A program made the translations under genes and the position numbers. 64,000 nt of DNA from Bacteroidota bacterium. Lineage in GTDB: Bacteria > Bacteroidota > Bacteroidia > Bacteroidales > FEN-979. How positions within the stretch are numbered: the stretch's first letter is position 1; each line of letters starts with the position of its first letter. Below the pieces are notes generated by a model that saw only the letters and a program-made list of their open reading frames with translations, was not told where the DNA came from and did not search any database. The stretch lies in assembly GCA_026391715.1 (NCBI GenBank), contig JAPLDO010000233.1, positions 1-64,000 of the forward strand, written 5' to 3'. Positions 20,148 to 29,906 of this stretch are shown piece by piece.

Positions 20148-21235
20148 TTTGAATATTGTACTTTAATGATAAACTTGTTCTGTTTAGCTTCCGCTATTAT
20201 AGTTTCAATTAAAAGGATTTGCGAAACTGAAAGACTATTGTTTTTGAAAAATTCAGAGAGTTCGCTTTTAGAGCTTGAAGAAGTAATGCCTCCTTTAAGT
20301 TTCGAAGATGTCAAACATAAAATAGCTTCACTTTTTATTTTCTTGCTATCTGCAGTTACTTCTGAAAGATTACAATACAAAATCATTTTTAGCAAACCAT
20401 CTTTAATGTCGCCTTTTCTTGGAAGTATAACATTTTTGCTATGCTTTCCTTCAATTAAACTTACCTTGTTTTTAGCAATTAAAATTTCATCCACTGTAAA
20501 AAAATACTGTCCGCCTAAATAGTTGTTTATAGTAACTTTTGCTTTTGATAATGTGGATAAACTTTCTTTTGGTTGAAAAGTTGCAAATTCTCTTGACTGT
20601 GCTTTCTCTGCTTTACCTCTTGAAAACTCCATAAACTGCGAAACATCTTTTCCGATTTTGTTTTGAAAGTTTTCAAGTCCTGAGAAGCCGTGCAGTTTAA
20701 CTCCTGATGATTTTTCTATTGATGTATAAGATGTTTTTACTTTCTCAATAATGGAGTGAATATTTGTATTCAATTCATTTAAATTCCAATGCAAGGCAGA
20801 ACTGTGATATTGTTCAATCTCTTTAATCTTTGTAAGCACATATTTATTGTCAAACTGTTGGTTCGTAATTTTCTTATCTGCTTTGTCAGCTTTGTTGTAG
20901 TAAGCAAAAATCACGAACACATCAAGCAAACTCATAAGTGAAACGGTATCCCATTGGATATAATCTCTGTCACCTACTGCGCCTTCGTCCTTAACGATAG
21001 GAATTACAGTAATCTTTTTAGAAATGTTGAGCGTGTTGTAAACTCTTGCATACGGAAATGAACGGGTGCGTTTAGGTGAAACCCATCTTGAGATTGCAAA
21101 AGAATGTTTACCGTCATTGATAATGCAGGCAGTTGGTACTTTGTTAATGTCAAAGTTAACCGATTCAATTTTTTCAAGTTCGGTTGCAAGTAAAACTTTG
21201 TATGTTATTCCTGTAATTTTTCCTGATATATTCAT
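20144..21235 (-). CDS. putative type II restriction endonuclease partnering the methylase
   Basis: 4-bp overlap with the methylase ORF; EILIAKNKVSLIEGKHSKN is a possible PD-(D/E)XK ExK segment; family not recognised. Confidence 0.55.
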   Translation of the reverse strand: MNISGKITGITYKVLLATELEKIESVNFDINKVPTACIINDGKHSFAISRWVSPKRTRSFPYARVYNTLNISKKITVIPIVKDEGAVGDRDYIQWDTVSLMSLLDVFVIFAYYNKADKADKKITNQQFDNKYVLTKIKEIEQYHSSALHWNLNELNTNIHSIIEKVKTSYTSIEKSSGVKLHGFSGLENFQNKIGKDVSQFMEFSRGKAEKAQSREFATFQPKESLSTLSKAKVTINNYLGGQYFFTVDEILIAKNKVSLIEGKHSKNVILPRKGDIKDGLLKMILYCNLSEVTADSKKIKSEAILCLTSSKLKGGITSSSSKSELSEFFKNNSLSVSQILLIETIIAEAKQNKFIIKVQYSK

Positions 21236-21382
21236 TTTGCAAATTTAAAGTTTCGTTTCATTTTTATATTAGCACTGTCTGCCAATCTTTTTAAGCATGA
21301 CACATAACGCCAAAATAACCACAATACTATTTATGTCCAATTAAACCCAAGGTGTTTACATTCTGCAAAAGGGGTAATTCGG

Positions 21383-22849
21383 TTAATATCCCGGATTTTG
21401 CACCAGCTTTGAATTTTTATCAAGCTCAGCTTGCGGGATAGGCCAAAAAAGCCTGTTTGGCGTGAGGTTATAACCTATTTTTTTACCATCCGGTCCAACT
21501 GCATTGTTCATTACTTCAATCGCTCTTCCTGTGCGTTTGAGATCAAACCAGCGATGCGCTTCATAAGCAAGTTCGAGCCTTCTCTCCTTTTCAATGGCAA
21601 GCCTCATGGCATCCTGGGTTGTGGCAGGTGTATTCTGCAATTTTGCCCGACTTCTGATCTGATTAACAAGAGCTGCAGCGCCTGACAAATCGTTTAGTTC
21701 GTTTAAAGCTTCGGCTTTTAGCAACAGAATATCAGCGAGGCGGATGAAGATGTAGTTTTGATCGCTTCCCGTCGTAAAATTCCGGTACTTGTTGATAAAT
21801 GGATAGTGTGTTTGAGGCCAGTTCGGATCTGACCATTTTCCGGTTACATCCAGAAAAATAATGGAAGCGTTTTTTCTCAGAGTGTCTTGCTCATCGTCAA
21901 ATGCTTTCGTCAAATCATTCGCAGGAAGGTTGAATTTTTTCCAATCCAATCCCCTGAAAATTGTAACGCCCCAATTACCATCGGTTATGCCGCCTGTATA
22001 GTTGATTTCAAAAATTGACTCTGCCGAATTTTTATTCTGATTGTTCCACAGATCATTGAATTCAGGCATCAGGCTGTATCCTCCGGAAATTACCGCGTCA
22101 CAATATTGGGAAACTTTTCCCCAGTCATGAGGCGACTGAGTTGCATAAACGTAGGCAAGCATTGAATTAACAGCGCCTCTTGTTACATAGCCCTTATTGA
22201 CTGCAGTAGCCGGTACAACTGCAACAGCAGTTTCAAGATCGGCAATTATTTGCTTGTAAATCGTTGCCATTGCGGTACGCGGAGGAAACAGGATAGGATA
22301 AATTTCAGCCAGATTACTTGAACTGATTGACTTTACCTCCTTCAACTGCAAGGGAACATCGCCCCAAAGTTGCACCAGTTGAAAATACATGAAAGCTCTG
22401 ATAAATGAAGCTTCTCCAATGATTTGCTTTTTTCGCTCCGGCGTAAGTACCGGGTCGGGACATGAGTTCACATTATTGATTACCAGATTTGTTTTTCCAA
22501 TAGTGGAATATAGGTAACCCCAGTCGCGGCTGACATTTGAGTTGGTTGCGTCGAGTTTAAGAGCGTCAATCTGAAAATTGGCAGGATTATCGCCGCCTGA
22601 ATATGCATCGTCGGATTGGGCGTCGCCGTTTACGAAATAATCGAGCTGGTAATACTCGTTTTTAAAATCGCCATAAGCTCCGCCCAAAGCGGCTTCAACC
22701 TCCTCGGCATTTTTATATAAAACCGAATCGGAGCTGCTGTTTTCAATTGCAATTCCCTGCGATGTCGGTTTCAGGTCGAGAAATTTCGTACATGACTGAA
22801 ATGAAATTCCGCCCAGAATTATTATCGCTAAAATGATTATCCTTTTCAT
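21383..22849 (-). CDS. RagB/SusD family protein
   Basis: From internal Met: MKRIIILAIIILGGISFQSCTKFLDL lipobox; FIRAFMYFQLVQLWGDVPLQ; ERRLELAYEAHRWFDLKRTG; LVQNPGY. Confidence 0.95.
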   Translation of the reverse strand: MKRIIILAIIILGGISFQSCTKFLDLKPTSQGIAIENSSSDSVLYKNAEEVEAALGGAYGDFKNEYYQLDYFVNGDAQSDDAYSGGDNPANFQIDALKLDATNSNVSRDWGYLYSTIGKTNLVINNVNSCPDPVLTPERKKQIIGEASFIRAFMYFQLVQLWGDVPLQLKEVKSISSSNLAEIYPILFPPRTAMATIYKQIIADLETAVAVVPATAVNKGYVTRGAVNSMLAYVYATQSPHDWGKVSQYCDAVISGGYSLMPEFNDLWNNQNKNSAESIFEINYTGGITDGNWGVTIFRGLDWKKFNLPANDLTKAFDDEQDTLRKNASIIFLDVTGKWSDPNWPQTHYPFINKYRNFTTGSDQNYIFIRLADILLLKAEALNELNDLSGAAALVNQIRSRAKLQNTPATTQDAMRLAIEKERRLELAYEAHRWFDLKRTGRAIEVMNNAVGPDGKKIGYNLTPNRLFWPIPQAELDKNSKLVQNPGY

Positions 22850-22859
22850 ATTCCAAAGA

Positions 22860-25790
22860 TTAAAATTCAACATTGAATCCTGCAATAAGCGTTAAAGCCT
22901 GTGGATAGGTTCCATAGTCAATCCCCATTTCGGTAGCGCTGTTGCCGTAAGCATTTACTTCGGGATCGAAACCGGTGTATTTTGTGAAAGTAAGCAGGTT
23001 CTGACCAGTCACGAAGACAGATAGTTTTGGAACGCCTTTCAGTTTTTTTGGATTTTCAATAATTTTGTATGAAAGGGTGATGGATTTTAGTCTTACATAA
23101 GAGCCGTCTTCGACAAAACGAGTGGAGTTGCGAACATTTTCAGTGTTGTTTTTGCCCATCACTCTTGGAATATCGGTATAGCGGTTGTCTGGCGTCCATC
23201 GGTTCAGCACAGAAACCGACTGGTTTTTAGAATCGAACATACCTTCGAGGTCAATCCGTGTGGCATTGTAAATGTCATTGCCAACGCTGCCCTGAAAAAA
23301 TATGGACAAATCGAATCTCCAGTATTTAAATGTGTTGGTGAATCCGAAGGTGTAGAGAGGTTGTCCGTGTCCGATAACAGTGCGGTCGCCTGCGTCAAGG
23401 CGTCCGTTATTATTAAGGTCGGCATATTTGATCATTCCGGTTTCCGGATCAACGCCTTCCGACACATAGCCGTAAAATGTTCCGAGCGGCATCCCAACCT
23501 GAACTATTGATACATTCTGGTTATTGCTGTAAATCCATCCGAAGGCATAAGGTCCGGGGTAAGTTAATTCTTTAACCATGTTACGATTGAACGAGAGATT
23601 AAAATCGGTGTCCCACCTGAGTTTTTTAGCAATGTTAACGGTGTTCAGATTAAATTCTATTCCTTTGTTTTCGATTGTGCCGGCGTTTGTCATAATGTTT
23701 GTAATCGGGCTGGAAGCGGGAAGCTGAACGGGCAGAATGACGTCATGGGTAATTTTATAATATACGTCAACATTGAAGGTAATCCTTGAATTGAACATCG
23801 AAAGGTCTAATCCGATGTTTGTCTGGCTGGTTGTTTCCCATTTCAGATCAGGATTTCCGTAAGTTACCTGCACAGCGCTTGGACCTGATAGCGGATCTGT
23901 ACTGGCGCGAGGGTAGTAGTTAGTTAGTCCGTAGCGTGCATAATTTGGAATTCCTTCCTGGTTGCCGTTTTTACCCCAGCCGCCACGCAGTTTCAAATCA
24001 TTAATTACTGTTATTTTTTTCATAAAGGATTCGGCAGAAATTCTCCAGGCAGCCGAAAACGCAGGCATTGTTCCCCAGGGATTTGCCAGTTTTGAAGAAC
24101 CATCGCGGCGCAAACTAACCGTTAGATAATACTTGCTGTTGTAATCATAAGTAACCCTGCCAAAAAACGAAGCAAGCGCCCATTCCTCGACATTTGTCCA
24201 GCCATAAACTTTATTAGCGGCATTTAACGTAGTAACCGAAACATCGGATGGAAAATCGTTACCTTCTAAATAGGTTTGATTGTGGTTATAACGTTGAATA
24301 CTTGCGCCAACGAGAGCGGCTATTTTATTTTTTCCGAAAGACTTTGTATAATTCAGCGTATTTTCCCAAAGCCAGGTCAGGTTGTTATATTTATCGGAAC
24401 GTCCTACTCCGTTCTTTACGCGACCATCGCTGGTGCGAAACGGATCGAGGTAATAATCCCACTGGTGGTTCAGGAAATCAATGCCGAAGTTGGTTGTGAA
24501 AGAGAAATCTTTAAGAAACGTTGCCGTTGCATTCACATTTCCAAACACTCGGAAATCAACCGATTTCTGGTCGGGACCCTGCATATATGCAATCGGGTTT
24601 TCCCAGGAATTCTGGAAAGGGTTGGGATCAAACTGACCGCTTCCGTCATTTTTGTAAACACTGAGAAATGGCGGCGTATTCAATGCGCTCATAATCACTC
24701 CGCCACGTCCTGAACTGGCGTTATCAGGTGTATCTTTTGTTTTAGAATAGATCATATTCAAACTTGTACCTATTTTCAACCAGTACCGTAACTCATTGTC
24801 GAGATTAAGCCGGAAAGAATACCGGTCAAACTGAGCAGGTTTTACAATTCCTGCCTCACTTAACACGCCAATAGAAGCAAAGTACTGGGTTTTCTCAGAT
24901 CCTCCGGAGGCAGAAAGCTGGTATGACTGATTGTATCCTGTACCGAAAGTTTCTTTACTCCAGTCGGTATAACCGGTCCATGCGGGATTATAAGTACCTG
25001 AATCCATCTCATCAATAAGCGCCCTGTATTGTTTTGTATTCAATACTTCGATGGGTTTGCGCAACCATGACATTCCAAAATAAGTGTTGAATTTGATAGT
25101 TGGAGTATTTTCCTTACCCCTGAAAGTTGAGATAGTCACCACGCCGTTTGCAGCCCTGGCTCCGTAAATGGCGGCTGAGGAGGCGTCTTTTAACACGCTC
25201 ATTGAAGCGATATCGGAGGGATTCAACCCGCGGATGTCGGTTGTAGGTACGCCATCAACTACATAAAGAGGCTCATTACCTGCAAGAACTGAAGTTGTGC
25301 CGCGTACATGAACCGAAATATTCGCTCCGGGTTTGCCCGAAGGCTGCACAACCTGTACGCCGGCAGCCTTACCCTGTAATGCCTGAGCGGCAGTGACAAT
25401 AGGTCTATCTTCAATATCTTTCTGATCCACCACTGAAACCGCAGTTGTCAGGTCCTTTTTAACCTGAGCGCCATATCCAATAACCACAATCTCATTCAGC
25501 GTACTTACATTTTCCTGTAACGCCACATTAATAATGGTCTGATCTTTCAACTTGATCTCTTGCGTGATATACCCAACGCAACTGAATTTTAACCCGCCTT
25601 TATCAGCATCTATCCTGAAAAGTCCGTTAACGTCAGTAGTTGTCCCTTTTGTGGTCCCGGTCAATTGAATAGTAACGCCAGGTATGGTGGAACCATCGGG
25701 ACCGGTAACTTTACCTGTTATTTCGCGATTCTGGGCAAATACAGATAAAGATAAAACGGCAAATAAAACAAGTGTAAAGTGTTTAATCAT
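22860..25790 (-). CDS. SusC/RagA family TonB-linked outer membrane protein
   Basis: VVIGYGAQVKKDLTTAVSVV, YGARAANGVVTISTFRGK, 976 aa. Confidence 0.96.
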   Translation of the reverse strand: MIKHFTLVLFAVLSLSVFAQNREITGKVTGPDGSTIPGVTIQLTGTTKGTTTDVNGLFRIDADKGGLKFSCVGYITQEIKLKDQTIINVALQENVSTLNEIVVIGYGAQVKKDLTTAVSVVDQKDIEDRPIVTAAQALQGKAAGVQVVQPSGKPGANISVHVRGTTSVLAGNEPLYVVDGVPTTDIRGLNPSDIASMSVLKDASSAAIYGARAANGVVTISTFRGKENTPTIKFNTYFGMSWLRKPIEVLNTKQYRALIDEMDSGTYNPAWTGYTDWSKETFGTGYNQSYQLSASGGSEKTQYFASIGVLSEAGIVKPAQFDRYSFRLNLDNELRYWLKIGTSLNMIYSKTKDTPDNASSGRGGVIMSALNTPPFLSVYKNDGSGQFDPNPFQNSWENPIAYMQGPDQKSVDFRVFGNVNATATFLKDFSFTTNFGIDFLNHQWDYYLDPFRTSDGRVKNGVGRSDKYNNLTWLWENTLNYTKSFGKNKIAALVGASIQRYNHNQTYLEGNDFPSDVSVTTLNAANKVYGWTNVEEWALASFFGRVTYDYNSKYYLTVSLRRDGSSKLANPWGTMPAFSAAWRISAESFMKKITVINDLKLRGGWGKNGNQEGIPNYARYGLTNYYPRASTDPLSGPSAVQVTYGNPDLKWETTSQTNIGLDLSMFNSRITFNVDVYYKITHDVILPVQLPASSPITNIMTNAGTIENKGIEFNLNTVNIAKKLRWDTDFNLSFNRNMVKELTYPGPYAFGWIYSNNQNVSIVQVGMPLGTFYGYVSEGVDPETGMIKYADLNNNGRLDAGDRTVIGHGQPLYTFGFTNTFKYWRFDLSIFFQGSVGNDIYNATRIDLEGMFDSKNQSVSVLNRWTPDNRYTDIPRVMGKNNTENVRNSTRFVEDGSYVRLKSITLSYKIIENPKKLKGVPKLSVFVTGQNLLTFTKYTGFDPEVNAYGNSATEMGIDYGTYPQALTLIAGFNVEF

Positions 25791-25809
25791 AGTGTGCTGG
25801 TTTAGTGGT

Positions 25810-26877
25810 TTATTTGAGAATCAGTTTCTGTGTTTTAGTCTCCCCATCAGATTTTACTGATAAAAAATAGATCCCTTTTGGGAGAACCGAAATATCAATA
25901 TCCTTGCTGCTGTTATTGATTTGGAAGTGGAATACTTCCGCGCCGAGTAAATTATAAATAGTTCCCTTACCCGGCAGGACGGATGTAGCTTTGATAATAA
26001 TTTTCCCGCACGTCGGGTTTGGGAAAAACAGTGACTTTTCAAAATTCCGGTTGATATCCTCGCCATCAGAGTCGTCAATGCCGATAGGATATTGATAAAC
26101 CCTTACATAGTCAATCATCATGCGCGCCGAGGTTAGCGCCGGATCAACGCCGTTTTTCAAACCTCCGGTTTCATACTGCGGGTCGCTACCCATATTTCCG
26201 CCCATTGCAATATTCATTATCAGGAAAAAGGGAAGATCGAATGGCCATGTTGAAAGATTTCTCACAGTTGGCTTGTAGGTGTAATACAAAACGCTGTCAA
26301 TGCTGAATTCAATTTTTTCGTAGGTCCAGTTCATCTGGTAAGTATGAAATTCGGAATTGGCTGTGCTGACAAATTTCTTTTTGAAATTCACCATACTGCC
26401 TCCGTAGCTCGAAGGTGTATGCAAAGCGCATTGCACCCAACCGGGATCCTTGCCAACATGCTCCATTACATCAATTTCACCGCAGGCAGGCCAGCCTTTC
26501 GTGGCAAAATTTTCGCCGAGCATCCAAAGCGCGGGCCATGTTCCGCTGCCAACGGGAAGTTTGGCGCGAAAAACAACTCTTCCATATTTAATTTCCAATT
26601 TGTTGTTGGTAAGTAGCCTTGCTGATGTCCAGGAATTTCCTGACTTCAGAGCGTCAATAATCAGAAAGCCATTTTCCTGCCTCGCGTTTTGGTAGGAATT
26701 TGTATAATTCTGAATTTCATTGTTGCCCCATCCGCCACTTCCCAAATCATAAGACCATTTGGCTGGATCGGGAACCCCAATTCCGTTGAATTCGTCGCTC
26801 CAGACGAGCGCTTCCTGCTGGGCAAAACTATTCTGTGAGAATAGGATCACGAAAAAAAATACTATCAGCGATTTCAT
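25810..26877 (-). CDS. GH16 family glycoside hydrolase (laminarinase-like) with T9SS C-terminal domain
   Basis: Catalytic motif GEIDVMEHVG, LVWSDEFNGIG, WPALWMLG; C-term FFPNPTCGKIIIKAT...LPKGIYFLSVKSDGETKTQKLILK. Confidence 0.95.
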   Translation of the reverse strand: MKSLIVFFFVILFSQNSFAQQEALVWSDEFNGIGVPDPAKWSYDLGSGGWGNNEIQNYTNSYQNARQENGFLIIDALKSGNSWTSARLLTNNKLEIKYGRVVFRAKLPVGSGTWPALWMLGENFATKGWPACGEIDVMEHVGKDPGWVQCALHTPSSYGGSMVNFKKKFVSTANSEFHTYQMNWTYEKIEFSIDSVLYYTYKPTVRNLSTWPFDLPFFLIMNIAMGGNMGSDPQYETGGLKNGVDPALTSARMMIDYVRVYQYPIGIDDSDGEDINRNFEKSLFFPNPTCGKIIIKATSVLPGKGTIYNLLGAEVFHFQINNSSKDIDISVLPKGIYFLSVKSDGETKTQKLILK

Positions 26878-26898
26878 AAAGGTTTGATTATAGGTTAT

Positions 26899-26943
26899 AA
26901 AAAAAACAGGAGCGAGGCAGAATCCGGCTCACTCCTGTTTTTG
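26899..26943. terminator. strong hairpin with flanking A/T runs (possible bidirectional terminator/attenuator)
   Basis: aaaaacaggagcgag-gcagaatccgg-ctcactcctgttttt, between the PKD protein stop and the GH16 start. Confidence 0.6.
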
Positions 26944-26971
26944 AATCAATCAAATTGATAACTGTTAAAAA

Positions 26972-28741
26972 TTAGCGTTCAAAAATAATAGACCATGAAG
27001 CTGATCCGTCATGAGCTGCCGATATATCAACTGAAAGGAACATATACTCTTTGGTTCCTGAATAAGCATAACCCATTACTTCGTAAGTATTGGTAGCTGA
27101 GCCAAAATTCGGAATGTCCACGCCATTATTTTCGCCGCCTTTAACGCCGCTTGCAATGCCATTGTATCCTTTATAGAATCCAGCGAATGCAGCCCCGGTT
27201 GCGCCATTTGTTAATGTTAAAATTGCTCTGTTATTACCGCTTGCAGGGGTAAGGGCATAAGCGTGTACGCCACTGCCGAATGCTGCGCCATTACCGCTTG
27301 CCGCTATCTGAGCATCCGACCAACAGCCGTTTGGAGAACCAAAATAGCCATCGTTACGGGCGCTACCCATCGTTTTGTACTCATAGTTGGCACCTCCGCT
27401 GAAAATAAATTCATCGTCGGGCATACATGTCCAGTCGTCAACGCCTGAGCCTCCTGTGAGGAAGCTTTTTGGTAATGCCCACCAGTTGCTTTGTCCAAGC
27501 CCGGAGCCACAGAATACTGATTTTTCAGAAACGTAAACGTGCCAGGCTGCGCCCTCTAACAATGATTCGGTAAGGTCGGTAGTTGGAATGAATAACATAG
27601 TTGAAGCAGTAGTTGTTCCATTTGCATTGGTGGCAGACAAAATGATATTATAAGGTCCTCCACTGTATGTATGAACAGGGTTTTGCTCAGTTGAGTTTGT
27701 ACCATCGCCAAAATCCCAGCTATAAGAGGTTGCATCGGTTGTAGTATTGTTGAAGGTAACAACCAGACCAGACACCGAAGTAGTGAAAGCTGCATTTGGT
27801 TTGTTTCCTGGAATAGGTGGTTCCTGGGTAGGATCGTCATAATGCATCAGAACAAATCTCCAGTATCCACCTGTAAAAGTAGGATCGGCAGAATGGTAAA
27901 TACCTTCAATTACGAGCGTATCAACAGGTCCGTCGGTTAGCAATATAATATTATAGGTGACATAGTCCTGAGGAACTTTTGCTTCGGCGTCGTTTCCTAA
28001 TTTGAAAAAGCCAATGTATGCGCCCTTGCCAACAGCCTGAATTGTCGGAGTGGCTCCGGCAGTCAAAACAAAGGTATGATTTCCAGTGTTCCATGCAGAA
28101 CAGTCGCCATTTATTCCCATCATTACATCGGTTGAGGTGCAGATATTATCAGGGGTGGGGAATATATCTTTTTCTGCCCAATAATCTCCCACAGCGTTAA
28201 ATTTCATTGTGCCATTACGGTAAAATGTCCATTCATCATTTAACATACAAGGGCGTTTTGCAAGTTCGTCATTATTCAAACCTACAGCCCACCAAATAGT
28301 AGAGCGGTCAACAGGTCCGACCTGAAGCGGGTATCGCCCTGTTGCAGTACTGCGAAGCAACTTCCATGTTTTTGCGGTATCGCCAACAAGCATGGTCAAA
28401 AAGGCATTAGGATCGCTAATAGTAACTGGCGCTGAATATGTATCAGTAGCCCCTCCCGGTGACGTGGCTGTAAGTTTTACAGTGTAAATACCTACCGCTC
28501 CATATTTATGAACCGGATTAACTTCTGAAGACTTAGCTGTATTGTCGCCAAAGTCCCAGGAATAACCGGCAGCATTAGACGATGAATTGTTAAAATGGAT
28601 CGTCATAAAATCAGTGTCGTCAGGCGTAGATAAAAAACTTGCAATTACAACATCCTCTGTTGTCTTCTTTTTGCAGCCAATCATGACCGGGATGATTAGC
28701 GCCAGGTAAATCATCCATTTGAACTTTGAAATGTTTTTCAT
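26972..28741 (-). CDS. PKD-domain lipoprotein with duplicated PKD + carbohydrate-binding-like module
   Basis: Lipobox IPVMIGCKKK; two PKD segments (YSWDFGDNTAKSSEVNPVHKY / YSWDFGDGTNSTEQNPVHTYSG), each followed by a Trp-rich module. Confidence 0.85.
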   Translation of the reverse strand: MKNISKFKWMIYLALIIPVMIGCKKKTTEDVVIASFLSTPDDTDFMTIHFNNSSSNAAGYSWDFGDNTAKSSEVNPVHKYGAVGIYTVKLTATSPGGATDTYSAPVTISDPNAFLTMLVGDTAKTWKLLRSTATGRYPLQVGPVDRSTIWWAVGLNNDELAKRPCMLNDEWTFYRNGTMKFNAVGDYWAEKDIFPTPDNICTSTDVMMGINGDCSAWNTGNHTFVLTAGATPTIQAVGKGAYIGFFKLGNDAEAKVPQDYVTYNIILLTDGPVDTLVIEGIYHSADPTFTGGYWRFVLMHYDDPTQEPPIPGNKPNAAFTTSVSGLVVTFNNTTTDATSYSWDFGDGTNSTEQNPVHTYSGGPYNIILSATNANGTTTASTMLFIPTTDLTESLLEGAAWHVYVSEKSVFCGSGLGQSNWWALPKSFLTGGSGVDDWTCMPDDEFIFSGGANYEYKTMGSARNDGYFGSPNGCWSDAQIAASGNGAAFGSGVHAYALTPASGNNRAILTLTNGATGAAFAGFYKGYNGIASGVKGGENNGVDIPNFGSATNTYEVMGYAYSGTKEYMFLSVDISAAHDGSASWSIIFER

Positions 28742-28876
28742 TTTTTTTTAGATTTAATTGGTTAATAATAAATTATTTAGGCAAATATAACAAAATAGGT
28801 ATTAAGCATAAAATATCATTTAAGCTAATGGCTGTTTTTTCTTTTTTTTTAACCGGAATTTTTATACTATTGCATA

Positions 28877-28900
28877 CCAAAATTACATAGTGTAATTTGG
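28877..28900. promoter_or_regulatory. candidate operator palindrome in the PUL2/Nudix regulator intergenic region
   Basis: ccaAAATTAC-atagt-GTAATTTgg inverted repeat. Confidence 0.4.
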
Positions 28901-29145
28901 ACACTAAGGTACAAGGTTTTTTAATATGTTATCAGGTTTTTTAAAAAAAAGAAAAATATTTTTGCGTTGTATTCTATTTCTATGTAAATATCAGATATTA
29001 TGACATTTAGACGTAACGTAATCATCATCCTCATATAAAAACATCAATTATACAAGTTGTAAATTCCCGTCATGTTCAATTTCTTTCTTGCAATTTTGCC
29101 TCTTTCTCAAAATAAATTTGCCAGTTATCCCTTAAAAATTTCAAA

Positions 29146-29883
29146 ATGGCTGGATTAAATGTACCTGAAAACCTTAATCCTCATGTTTCGGTTGATTGTG
29201 TGGTATTCGGGTTCGAATTCGGCAAACTCAATGTCCTGTTGATTGAACGGAACATGGAATTTGAGGGTAAAGAATACCATGACCTCAAGCTTCCTGGCGA
29301 TCTTGTACGGAAGGACGAAGACCTTGATACGGCTGCATCGCGGGTACTCAAGGAGCTCACCGGACTTGATAACATCTATCTGAAACAATTTTCCGCCATT
29401 GGTTCGCCTGAGAGATTGCTGCGGCGTCCCCGCGATATGGAATGGCTTAGAAGTATTGGACATCCAGAAGAAATTGTTGTCACCATTGCCTATTATTCAC
29501 TCCTGAATATTGATCAGGATAAGGCTTCCAGTTTCATTTTGCAATCTAATGCCAGTTGGCTCATGGTTTCCGAGATAAAAGAATTAGCCTTTGACCATTT
29601 ATCTATATTGGAGCAGGCTCTTCAGGTATTACGTACCGACCTTATATTAAACCCTATTGCTTTTGAGCTATTACCTGCCAAATTTACATTGAGGCAATTG
29701 CAACAGCTTTATGAAGTCATTCTGGGAATTAAACTCGATAAACGCAACTTCCGGAAGAAAGTCGCCAACATGCCATTCATTTCACAAATCAATGAAAAAC
29801 AGGTTGAGGTTTCTCATAAACCTGCGCAATACTATAGTTTCAACAGGAAGATTTATATAAAAACAAAAAAGAGTTTGTTTTAG
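29146..29883 (+). CDS. NrtR-like transcriptional regulator (Nudix domain + C-terminal winged helix)
   Basis: HVSVDCVVFGFEFGKLNVLLIERN...DLKLPGDLVRKDEDLDTAASRVLKELTGL (degenerate Nudix box), C-terminal FTLRQLQQLYEVILGIKLDKRNFRKKVANM. Confidence 0.88.
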   Translation: MAGLNVPENLNPHVSVDCVVFGFEFGKLNVLLIERNMEFEGKEYHDLKLPGDLVRKDEDLDTAASRVLKELTGLDNIYLKQFSAIGSPERLLRRPRDMEWLRSIGHPEEIVVTIAYYSLLNIDQDKASSFILQSNASWLMVSEIKELAFDHLSILEQALQVLRTDLILNPIAFELLPAKFTLRQLQQLYEVILGIKLDKRNFRKKVANMPFISQINEKQVEVSHKPAQYYSFNRKIYIKTKKSLF

Positions 29884-29906
29884 CCCAGCCACCTGGGTGG
29901 TGTGGA

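Noticed and set aside
9354-21340. Prophage or ICE interpretation of the accessory block
   Set aside because: No integrase, structural phage genes, relaxase or conjugation genes in the block; gene+palindrome layout fits better.
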